DNA of 8,785 bases from a bacterium. GTDB taxonomy: Bacteria > Vulcanimicrobiota > Xenobia > Xenobiales > Xenobiaceae. The stretch covers positions 1 to 8,785 of the forward strand of contig JAFSXH010000296.1 in NCBI GenBank assembly GCA_017444165.1, given 5' to 3'. The position numbers were made by a program, and so were the translations under genes. Positions 1 through 5,169 of the stretch are shown here, piece after piece. The notes under the pieces are model-generated. The model was given only the letters and a program-made list of their open reading frames with translations, made no database searches and was not told the DNA's origin. The first letter of the stretch is position 1, and each line of letters starts with the position of its first letter.

Positions 1-30
1 TCGACAGCTGTGGTGTGTTTTTGGCTTATC

Positions 31-109
31 TTTTGGGGAGGGAAGAGAAATAATTTTGGAGTATAGGCAGACCTATTTTTGGAGCTATAAGATTAGCTGA
101 ATTTTGGAG
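31..109 (+). repeat. Spaced TTTTGG(A)G direct repeats before ahcY
   Basis: The word TTTTGGAG occurs at 54-61, 77-84 and 102-109, and a related TTTTGGGGAG lies at 31-40. Start-to-start spacing is 23, 23 and 25 bases, close to two helical turns. The last copy contains the ahcY Shine-Dalgarno sequence. The bases between the words are not clearly conserved, so this may be a degenerate tandem duplication, a set of protein-binding sites, or chance in a T/G-rich leader. Confidence 0.4.
86..91 (+). promoter_or_regulatory. Possible -10 element for ahcY
   Basis: TATAAG matches the sigma-70 -10 consensus at five of six positions and sits 30 bases before the ahcY start. Transcription would begin near base 98 and leave a very short leader containing the ribosome-binding site. 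No convincing -35 hexamer lies 16-18 bases upstream, so ahcY could instead be transcribed from beyond the window. Confidence 0.25.
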
Positions 110-110
110 G
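106..110 (+). promoter_or_regulatory. Shine-Dalgarno site fixing the ahcY start
   Basis: GGAGG ends five bases before ATG 116. A TTG at 104 is in frame, but it would place this ribosome-binding site inside the coding sequence and has nothing suitable in front of it, so ATG 116 is preferred. Confidence 0.85.
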
Positions 111-115
111 ATCTA

Positions 116-1420
116 ATGAGTGAAGCTCATGATTATAAGGTAAAAGATATAAGTTTGGCCGAGTGGGGTAGGCGCGATATTCATCTTTCAGAGATGGAGA
201 TGCCTGGACTTATGGCGATAAGGGAGCGTTACGCTCAGGAAAAACCTTTGGCTGGCGTACGCATGGCTGGTTGTATCCATATGACCATCCAGACAGCCAT
301 CTTGATCGAAACTTGTGTCGCTTTGGGAGCTCAAGTTCGTTGGTCTTCCTGTAACATTTTTAGCACCCAAGATCACGCCGCTGCCGCTATTGCCGCCGCT
401 GGTATACCCGTATTTGCCTGGAAGGGTGAGACCGAAGAAGAGTATGATTGGTGTATCCGTCAGACCTTGAAGTTCCCTGGCGGTCTGGGGCCCAACATGA
501 TCTTAGATGATGGCGGTGATCTTACTAATATTGTCCATAATGATTATCCTGAAATGTTCAAAGAAATTCGTGGCATAACCGAAGAGACGACTACGGGTGT
601 ACACAACCTTTATCGTCGCGCCAAAGAGGGAAAACTTTTGGCTCCCGCTATTAACGTCAACGATTCTGTAACTAAATCCAAGTTTGACAATCTCTATGGT
701 TGTCGTGAGTCTTTAGCCGATGGCATCAAGAGAGCTACTGATATAATGGTAGCTGGCAAGGTTGTCGTTGTGGCTGGTTTCGGCGATGTCGGCAAGGGTT
801 GCGCTCAGAGTATGCGCGGTTTCGGAGCTAGAGTTATTATCACCGAAATAGATCCTATCTGTGCTCTTCAGGCCGCTATGGAAGGCTACCAGGTAATGAC
901 GATGGAGGAGGCCGCTCCTTTGGCAGACATAATCGTTACTGCTACGGGTTGTAAAGATATAGTCATGGGCCGCCATATGTTGATGATGAAAGATAAGGCT
1001 ATCCTCTGCAATATCGGTCACTTCGATTGTGAGATAGATATGCACTGGCTGACTACTACTCCTGGTATCACCGAATACTCTTTGAAGCCTCAGGTGGATG
1101 TCTTCCAATTGCCCAATGGCAGAGAGCTGATCGTCTTGGCTCGCGGTCGTTTGGTCAATCTCGGCTGTGCTACTGGCCATCCTTCCTTCGTGATGTCCTG
1201 CTCTTTCACCAATCAGGTCTTAGCTCAGATGGAGTTGTGGAAGAATCACGACAAGTATCCTATCGATGTTTATTGTCTGCCTAAGAAGCTTGATGAGGAA
1301 GTGGCGAGACTCCACTTAGGTAAATTGGGCGTTAAGTTGACGACCTTAACGCCAGAGCAGGCTGACTATCTCGGCGTTGCTGTGGAAGGTCCTTATAAGC
1401 CTGACTATTATCGCTATTAA
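116..1420 (+). CDS. ahcY: S-adenosylhomocysteine hydrolase (adenosylhomocysteinase)
   Basis: A cytosolic NAD-dependent enzyme that reversibly splits S-adenosylhomocysteine into adenosine and homocysteine. This removes the inhibitory product of SAM-dependent methylation and feeds the methionine cycle. From ATG 116 the protein has 434 residues, about the length of the short-type enzymes. The substrate domain shows H55, the DDGGDLTN motif at 131-138, E157, and TKSKFDN with K187 and D191, followed by C196. The NAD-binding Rossmann motif GFGDVGKG is at 221-228 and GHFD (H302) follows. The C-terminal tail ends KPDYYRY, with K428 and Y432 available to reach the cofactor of the neighbouring subunit. 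All expected catalytic positions are present. The insert of about 40 residues seen in many bacterial homologues is absent. No metK, metH or mtn gene is visible beside it. A T-tract follows the stop codon, but no GC-rich stem precedes it. Confidence 0.98.
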   Translation: MSEAHDYKVKDISLAEWGRRDIHLSEMEMPGLMAIRERYAQEKPLAGVRMAGCIHMTIQTAILIETCVALGAQVRWSSCNIFSTQDHAAAAIAAAGIPVFAWKGETEEEYDWCIRQTLKFPGGLGPNMILDDGGDLTNIVHNDYPEMFKEIRGITEETTTGVHNLYRRAKEGKLLAPAINVNDSVTKSKFDNLYGCRESLADGIKRATDIMVAGKVVVVAGFGDVGKGCAQSMRGFGARVIITEIDPICALQAAMEGYQVMTMEEAAPLADIIVTATGCKDIVMGRHMLMMKDKAILCNIGHFDCEIDMHWLTTTPGITEYSLKPQVDVFQLPNGRELIVLARGRLVNLGCATGHPSFVMSCSFTNQVLAQMELWKNHDKYPIDVYCLPKKLDEEVARLHLGKLGVKLTTLTPEQADYLGVAVEGPYKPDYYRY

Positions 1421-1453
1421 TTTTTTTACTGCCATGTTGTAGGCCTGGCAAGT

Positions 1454-1462
1454 TGTGGATAA
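1454..1462 (-). promoter_or_regulatory. DnaA-box-like 9-mer
   Basis: The - strand reads TTATCCACA, an exact match to the consensus high-affinity DnaA box. It overlaps the left edge of the 20-bp inverted repeat. It is a single box, with no cluster, no AT-rich unwinding region and no dnaA/dnaN neighbour. It is therefore not evidence for an origin and could be a chance match. Confidence 0.35.
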
Positions 1463-1506
1463 AGTTATGTCCTTTTGGGTTATTCTCAAAAGGACATAAC
1501 TTTATC
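1458..1506. repeat. Perfect 20-bp inverted repeat (hairpin)
   Basis: The arms at 1458-1477 and 1487-1506 are exact reverse complements over 20 bases around a 9-base loop at 1478-1486. Inside the arms lies AAAGTTATGTCCTTTTG and its complement. In RNA the stem could gain G-U pairs at the outer end (1457/1507, 1456/1508) and two pairs at the loop. It starts 38 bases after the ahcY stop codon, so it could end or protect the ahcY transcript, but no T-tract follows either arm. A dispersed palindromic repeat or the remnant of a mobile-element end is also possible. I do not recognise a named family. Confidence 0.85.
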
Positions 1507-1572
1507 TGGAGTTGTGCGTTGTAAGACTGATATGTTGTATTGTGTAGGGCAGTTGTGATGTTTCTGAAAATT

Positions 1573-1615
1573 GGGCGGCCTTTTGTGTTTTTAGCCCAAA
1601 CAAAAAAGGCCGCCT
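1573..1615. repeat. Long imperfect hairpin competing with the rpsT terminator
   Basis: GGCGGCCTTTT at 1574-1584 pairs perfectly with 1604-1614. After one mismatch (1585/1603), five more pairs join 1586-1590 to 1598-1602, leaving a loop of seven bases. The right arm uses the same bases (1608-1614) as the arm of the rpsT terminator, so the two structures exclude each other. A third smaller option pairs 1571-1576 with 1594-1599. Confidence 0.6.
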
Positions 1616-1627
1616 CTGTAGGTGGCC
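1602..1627 (-). terminator. Rho-independent terminator of rpsT
   Basis: On the - strand, GGCCACCT (1627-1620) pairs with AGGCGGCC (1615-1608) with one A-C mismatch around the tetraloop ACAG. A run of six T, then G and TTT, follows directly. It begins 22 bases past the rpsT stop codon. Read on the + strand the same stem is followed by CTTTCTTTTG, so it may also act weakly on transcripts arriving from ahcY. Confidence 0.8.
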
Positions 1628-1649
1628 CTTTCTTTTGCGTACGCCAGTC

Positions 1650-1928
1650 TTATTCAGCTTTAGCGGCAGCGTTGATCTTTCTGGCTAAACGAGATTTGCG
1701 ACGGGCGGCTTTATTTTTGTGAACGATGCCTTTAGCAACTGCTTTGTCAATGGTGGAAGCGGCCTTGCGGTAAGAAGCCTCGCGGGCCTCCTCAGTACTC
1801 TCTTTATCGGCAATAGCTAAACTAGCTCTTTTAAATACGTTCTTAATGGCAGTCTTGACGCTGACGTTGCGTTTGCGACGCTTCTCATGGACTAAAATCA
1901 TCTTCTTAGCGGTCTTAATATTGGCCAC
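1650..1928 (-). CDS. rpsT: Small ribosomal subunit protein bS20
   Basis: A primary 16S rRNA-binding protein of the 30S subunit that contacts the 5' domain and helix 44. The product has 92 residues, in the family's normal range. It begins MANIKTAKK, is very rich in Lys, Arg and Ala, and has the expected three-helix pattern with basic clusters (EKRRKRN near 15-21, NKAARRKSRLARK near 72-84). The start is GTG 1928, because the conserved N-terminus begins there and GGAGGAT lies eight bases upstream. A non-ATG start is notable since E. coli rpsT uses UUG and is translationally self-regulated through its weak start. The same logic could apply here but is inference. The gene is single, with its own promoter and terminator, and converges on ahcY. 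Confidence 0.97.
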   Translation of the reverse strand: MANIKTAKKMILVHEKRRKRNVSVKTAIKNVFKRASLAIADKESTEEAREASYRKAASTIDKAVAKGIVHKNKAARRKSRLARKINAAAKAE

Positions 1929-1936
1929 GGTGGAAT

Positions 1937-1941
1937 CCTCC
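1937..1941 (-). promoter_or_regulatory. Shine-Dalgarno site of rpsT
   Basis: The - strand reads CGGAGGATTCCACC before the GTG start. GGAGG is eight bases from it and supports the non-ATG initiation codon. Confidence 0.8.
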
Positions 1942-1969
1942 GAAAAAATCTTCTAAATTATCGAGGGCG

Positions 1970-1999
1970 ATTATAGCACTATTGCAAAGTAAAACGCAA
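1970..1999 (-). promoter_or_regulatory. Sigma-70-type promoter of rpsT
   Basis: A perfect -10 hexamer TATAAT (1975-1970 on the - strand) lies 18 bases downstream of a partial -35, TTGCGT (1999-1994). The predicted transcript has a leader of about 35 bases that includes the ribosome-binding site. The exact -10 and the short leader fit a strongly expressed ribosomal protein gene. Confidence 0.7.
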
Positions 2000-2032
2000 G
2001 AGAAAATGATAAAAAAGAGGATAATTCCTCCT

Positions 2033-2061
2033 TTGTTTTTTTTATTAGTTTGTGCTAGTCT
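2033..2061 (+). promoter_or_regulatory. Weak candidate promoter for comM
   Basis: TTGTTT at 2033-2038 and TAGTCT at 2056-2061 are separated by 17 bases, and the second is preceded by TG as in extended -10 promoters. The match to consensus is poor at the -10 (three of six). It is the best + strand candidate in the gap between rpsT and comM. A short GAGGA/TCCTC stem (2017-2030) followed by a T-rich run lies just upstream and could be read as a small terminator. Confidence 0.25.
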
Positions 2062-2083
2062 AGAGCAGTAACATGTAGGAAAT

Positions 2084-2090
2084 GGGGGGA
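2084..2090 (+). promoter_or_regulatory. Shine-Dalgarno site fixing the comM start
   Basis: GGGGGGA ends six bases before ATG 2097. An earlier in-frame ATG at 2082 overlaps this G-run and has only AGGA one base away from it. It would also add five residues not typical of the family, so ATG 2097 is preferred. Confidence 0.75.
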
Positions 2091-2096
2091 TGTGTT

Positions 2097-3614
2097 ATGT
2101 TTTCTAGTGTTTATTCAGCTTCTTTAAATGGTATCAACTCTCAATTAATACTCTGTGAGGTTGATATATCTCAAGGTTTGCCGCGCTGTACGGTGGTAGG
2201 GTTGCCTGATGCGGCTGTACACGAAGCTACAGAGAGGGTTTGGGCGGCTCTCAAAAATTCAGGCTACGCTTGTCCTGCTTCACGTGTGCGCATAAATTTG
2301 GCTCCAGGTGATATACGCAAAGAAGGGCCTCGTTTTGATCTTGCTATAGCTTTAGCACTTTTAGCCTCAACTAGCAATGTGAGTTATTTTGCGGAAAGAT
2401 TAAAAGATTGGCTTACATTGGGTGAATTAGCTATGGATGGCAAGTTGCGTCCCGTCAAAGGAGTTCTCTCTGCCTTAATTATGGCTAAAAAATCTGGCAT
2501 AAAGAATGTTTTGTTACCTGCTGAAAATAAGTACGAGGGAGCCTTAATTAAAGGATTAAATTGTTTTGCTGTTACTGATCTTCAACAAGCTTGGCAGTGT
2601 ATTTTAGGTGAGGAGGAAAGTTTAAATTTAGCTAAGATTGATGAAAATACAGTGTTGACTAATCCAAAGTTGGAGACAAATTCTGATTTCGCCTACGTCT
2701 GTGGTCAAGTTATAGCTAAAAAAGCTCTTGAGATCTGTGCTGCTGGTTCGCACCATCTGTTGATGTTAGGTTCTCCTGGTTCAGGAAAAACTATGTTAGC
2801 TAGGTGTTTACCATCGATTATGCCGCGTTTGAGTGATAAAGAGGCTATTGAAACTGCTATGATACGCAATTCTGTGGGGCAGGGTGTATCCGCTCTATCT
2901 TATTGTCCCCCTTTTAGACAACCATCTAGTAATATATCATTAGCTGGTTTAATGGGAAGTTTTGAACCTGGAGAAATAACTTTAGCCCATCGTGGAGTCC
3001 TCTTTTTAGATGAATTTTTAGAGTTTAAAAGAGATTGTTTAGAGGCTTTGCGTTCACCCCTAGAGAGTGGTTGGGCTGAGATAGCTAGAGCGAAATTACA
3101 TTTGCGTTATCCCTGTCGATTTGTCTTGATTGCGGCTATGAATCCCTGTCCCTGTGGTTATTGGGGCGATATGCAGCGTGAATGCAAATGTACCCAGTAC
3201 CAAAGGAGGCGTTATTTGGCTCGTCTTTCTGGCCCGTTATTAGATCGTATTGATCTCCATTTACATATCAACAGGCCCAATTCTGAGGAAATTTTGCAAG
3301 AAGAATTGGCTGAAAGTTCTCAAGATATAGCCCAGAGAGTAGAAATGGCCGTAGCCATACAGCGTAAGCGAGGCGAACGGAATGGATTTCTCAACAGTGA
3401 ACAGACGCGCAAATTTTGCCAATTAGATAGAGAGAGCAAATGTTTTTTGCAAAAGTTGATAGATCACTCAGCTATTTCGGGCCGAGTAAAAGATCGACTC
3501 TGTCGCGTGGCTAGAACTATAGCCGATCTTGAAGGACGCGAAAAGATCTGTCTAAATGACATTTGTGAAGCTTCTGAGTATCGTGCTCTTGATAAGTTTT
3601 CTATAACAGTGTGA
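2097..3614 (+). CDS. comM: ComM/YifB family AAA+ ATPase (Mg-chelatase-like)
   Basis: From ATG 2097 the protein has 505 residues, the usual length. ComM in naturally transformable bacteria is a hexameric helicase that promotes branch migration of incoming DNA. In many other species the role is untested. The N-terminal Lon/S5-like domain shows DISQGLP at 23-29, VGLPDAAV at 34-41 and NLAPGDIRKEGP at 67-78. The AAA+ module has Walker A GSPGSGKT at 225-232 (K231) and Walker B LFLDE ending at D305-E306. The family's cysteine cluster follows: MNPCPCGY at 348-355 with C351 and C353, then C363 and C365, and GPLLDRIDLH after it. The C-terminal Mg-chelatase domain is complete. Every motif expected for an active ATPase is present. 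The next gene follows after 76 bases on the same strand and may be co-transcribed. Confidence 0.95.
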   Translation: MFSSVYSASLNGINSQLILCEVDISQGLPRCTVVGLPDAAVHEATERVWAALKNSGYACPASRVRINLAPGDIRKEGPRFDLAIALALLASTSNVSYFAERLKDWLTLGELAMDGKLRPVKGVLSALIMAKKSGIKNVLLPAENKYEGALIKGLNCFAVTDLQQAWQCILGEEESLNLAKIDENTVLTNPKLETNSDFAYVCGQVIAKKALEICAAGSHHLLMLGSPGSGKTMLARCLPSIMPRLSDKEAIETAMIRNSVGQGVSALSYCPPFRQPSSNISLAGLMGSFEPGEITLAHRGVLFLDEFLEFKRDCLEALRSPLESGWAEIARAKLHLRYPCRFVLIAAMNPCPCGYWGDMQRECKCTQYQRRRYLARLSGPLLDRIDLHLHINRPNSEEILQEELAESSQDIAQRVEMAVAIQRKRGERNGFLNSEQTRKFCQLDRESKCFLQKLIDHSAISGRVKDRLCRVARTIADLEGREKICLNDICEASEYRALDKFSITV

Positions 3615-3631
3615 TAAAGTTTTAGAAGGGA

Positions 3632-3647
3632 GAGTAATAAGCTACTC
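3632..3647 (+). other. Small hairpin in the comM-nifS gap
   Basis: GAGTA at 3632-3636 pairs with TACTC at 3643-3647 around six bases. Flanking AAAGTT (3617-3622) and AACTTT (3648-3653) could extend it with an asymmetric internal loop. TTTTG follows. The stem is too weak to call a terminator. It could reduce read-through from comM or do nothing. Confidence 0.25.
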
Positions 3648-3690
3648 AACTTTTGAAGGTAGAAAAATAAGCAGAGAAAATATTCAAACT

Positions 3691-4884
3691 ATGATTTATT
3701 TGGATAATGCAGCTACAACACCTGTTAGAGATGAAGTTTTAGAGGCTATGTTGCCTTTTTTTAAGCAATTTTATGGTAACCCGTCTAATGTCTACAGCCT
3801 TTCCCTGCTCGCTCGCAGAGCTTTAGACGGAGCTAGAGAAGCGGTTGCTAAAGCTATTGGCGCGAAATTGCCAGCAGAAATATTTTTTACTGGCAGTGGA
3901 ACGGAAGCTGACAATTTAGCTATTTTGGGGTTGGCGCGGGCGCGTAAGGATCTAGGTAAGCACATTATTACTAGTGCCGTTGAACATCATGCCGTTTTGC
4001 ACGCTTGCGATCAAGCGCGTTCCGAAGGTTTTGAGGTTACTCGCCTGCCTGTAGATAAGTTTGGGGTGATCGATCTAGAGTGTTTAAACAAAGCTCTGAG
4101 GGAAGATACTATACTTGTCTCGATCATGTTAGCTAACAACGAGATTGGTTCTTTGCAACCCATTGCTGAAATTGCTGAGATTTTGCGCAAACATCAAGCT
4201 TATTTACACACTGATGCAGTACAGGCGGTCGGTCATATAAAGATTGATGTGCAAGAATTGGGGGTCGATGCTTTGAGTTTATCGGCTCATAAATTTGGCG
4301 GACCTAAAGGGGTTGGGGCCCTTTATCTGCGTACAGGTGTACGCCCTAAAGCGATTATTTATGGTGGTGGACAAGAACATGGTCTGCGCAGTGGCACAGA
4401 AAATGTACCTGGCATAGTCGGTTTAGGTAAGGCTATAACTTTGGCTACTGAAGAATTATCTATGAACTCTAAACTTTTAAAAGAAAAGCGTGATTATATA
4501 ATTAAGGAGATCAGTCGGGATATAGAACTTGCCAAGTTGACTGGTCACCCTGAGAGACGTTTACCAGGTAACGCTAGTTTTGTCTTTGCTGGAGTTGAGG
4601 GGGAGTCTCTGCTCATGCAGTTGGATAGACAGGGGGTCTGTGCTTCTGCAGGCTCAGCTTGTTCAGCTTCAGCTTTGGGAGTCTCTCATGTTTTAGAAGC
4701 CATTGGGCTGCGCCCTTCTATCGCTAAAGGGAGTCTGCGCTTAAGTTTGGCTCCCGATATTACTTATGAAGATATTGACAAAGCTGTATCTATAATCGTT
4801 AAATCTGTTAAAAAGTTACAATCTATAGCTCCCAAAGCTACCTTGCGCAAATTTGTTCAGGAGGTCGAGGGAGCTGGTAAGTGA
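3691..4884 (+). CDS. nifS: Cysteine desulfurase, NifS/IscS type (group I)
   Basis: A PLP-dependent enzyme that takes sulfur from L-cysteine, leaving alanine and a persulfide on the active-site cysteine. The sulfur goes to Fe-S cluster assembly or tRNA thiolation. The 397 residues begin with the family-typical MIYLDNAATTPV, which fixes the start. Visible active-site elements are VEHHAV with H99, HTDAVQAVG with D175 and Q178, SAHKFGGPKG with the PLP lysine K201, and GSACSASALGVSHVL with catalytic C324 in a group I loop. Wording such as DAVQAVG and GTEN is closer to NifS than to E. coli IscS. There is no good Shine-Dalgarno sequence before ATG 3691; the nearest purine-rich stretch is GCAGAG at 3671-3676. 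No iscU, nifU, iscR or mnmA is adjacent, so the pathway it serves is not shown. A small cysteine-rich gene follows after 12 bases. Confidence 0.95.
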   Translation: MIYLDNAATTPVRDEVLEAMLPFFKQFYGNPSNVYSLSLLARRALDGAREAVAKAIGAKLPAEIFFTGSGTEADNLAILGLARARKDLGKHIITSAVEHHAVLHACDQARSEGFEVTRLPVDKFGVIDLECLNKALREDTILVSIMLANNEIGSLQPIAEIAEILRKHQAYLHTDAVQAVGHIKIDVQELGVDALSLSAHKFGGPKGVGALYLRTGVRPKAIIYGGGQEHGLRSGTENVPGIVGLGKAITLATEELSMNSKLLKEKRDYIIKEISRDIELAKLTGHPERRLPGNASFVFAGVEGESLLMQLDRQGVCASAGSACSASALGVSHVLEAIGLRPSIAKGSLRLSLAPDITYEDIDKAVSIIVKSVKKLQSIAPKATLRKFVQEVEGAGK

Positions 4885-4888
4885 GGGG
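4883..4888 (+). promoter_or_regulatory. Shine-Dalgarno site for the small cysteine-rich gene
   Basis: GAGGGG overlaps the TGA stop of the desulfurase gene (4882-4884) and lies eight bases before TTG 4897. This arrangement favours translational coupling and supports the non-ATG start. Confidence 0.65.
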
Positions 4889-4896
4889 AATTTAAA

Positions 4897-5169
4897 TTGT
4901 TGAGATCTTTTTGTGAAAAGAATAAATTAAAAAGTAGTAAATTTGTCTGCCGTAAGGCCTTAGAGTGTGCTGTGCGATACTGTTATATTACTGACCGAGA
5001 GGTTGTTATAAATATCGAGTATCCTTATTATAGTGACGCTTACAATAAAGGACCAGAGGGAGAAATTTATTGCGAGCACATAATCGAATGTTACAATGCC
5101 AATAAAAAATGCCGCTACAGCGGCATTTCGAAGCTTTATCCCGATCCTTTTACTAACCCATGCTCATGA
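4897..5169 (+). CDS. Small cysteine-rich hypothetical protein downstream of nifS
   Basis: I do not recognise the family. The frame encodes 90 residues from TTG 4897. No ATG or other methionine codon occurs inside, so TTG with its good upstream GAGGGG is the only sensible start. It has eight cysteines (C6, C18, C24, C29, C59, C65, C72, C89), many tyrosines, no signal peptide and no membrane helix. The C-terminal half carries C59-x5-C65-x6-C72 followed by YSG and LYPDPF, which could bind zinc or an Fe-S cluster. The tight link to the cysteine desulfurase suggests co-translation and perhaps a sulfur-acceptor or metal-binding role; this is inference only. The 3' end overlaps the convergent PilC-like gene by 17 bases, and the terminator of that operon lies within this coding region. 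It could be a spurious frame, but start site, spacing and composition argue for a real gene. Confidence 0.65.
   Translation: MLRSFCEKNKLKSSKFVCRKALECAVRYCYITDREVVINIEYPYYSDAYNKGPEGEIYCEHIIECYNANKKCRYSGISKLYPDPFTNPCS
5104..5128 (-). terminator. Rho-independent terminator of the PilC-like operon
   Basis: On the - strand a perfect 9-bp stem, AAATGCCGC (5128-5120) with GCGGCATTT (5115-5107), closes a 4-base loop and runs into six consecutive T. It begins 25 bases past the stop of the PilC-like gene. Because it lies inside the small cysteine-rich gene on the + strand, the same bases also encode residues 70-77 of that protein. On the + strand only three T follow, so it should act mainly in the - direction. 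Confidence 0.85.

Larger units (their letters stand above)
1..115 (+). other. Window edge and leader upstream of ahcY
   Basis: No gene can be firmly called here. All three + strand frames are open at the left edge and close at 51-53 (TAA), 64-66 (TAG) and 98-100 (TGA). The tail of an upstream gene may therefore lie in the first 50-100 bases, but the piece is too short to choose a frame or a family. The stretch holds four spaced TTTTGG words, listed separately, and a possible -10 just before ahcY. I looked for the conserved core of an SAH riboswitch, which would fit the downstream gene, and did not see one. Confidence 0.4.

Noticed and set aside
104..115. TTG 104 as the start of ahcY
   Set aside because: The only good Shine-Dalgarno site (106-110) would then be inside the gene; ATG 116 is correctly spaced from it.
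1..115. SAH or SAM riboswitch upstream of ahcY
   Set aside because: The location would fit, but I could not find the conserved cores of these riboswitches, and the visible stretch is short.
188..376. Open - strand frame of 62 codons
   Set aside because: It lies wholly inside ahcY in antisense with no ribosome-binding site or recognisable protein features.
713..1180. Open - strand frame of 155 codons
   Set aside because: It is antisense to the conserved NAD-binding region of ahcY, and its product shows no domain or plausible start context. It is a by-product of ahcY codon use.
1430..1450. TGCCA/TGGCA hairpin after ahcY as its terminator
   Set aside because: It has only five pairs with an 11-base loop and no following T-run, and the T-tract after the ahcY stop lies before it rather than after it.
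1421..1649. Replication origin or mobile element in the ahcY-rpsT gap
   Set aside because: There is only one DnaA-box word, with no cluster, no AT-rich unwinding element, no transposase and no target-site duplication. The palindrome alone does not justify either call.
1540..1722. Open + strand frame of 60 codons between ahcY and rpsT
   Set aside because: It spans the rpsT terminator hairpins and overlaps the 3' end of rpsT in antisense; the translated sequence looks like read-through of structured non-coding DNA.
2082..2096. ATG 2082 as the start of comM
   Set aside because: The G-rich ribosome-binding site lies after it and fits ATG 2097; the extra residues are not typical of ComM N-termini.
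3464..3649. Open - strand frame of 61 codons
   Set aside because: It is antisense to the C-terminal domain of comM, with no supporting start site or family resemblance.
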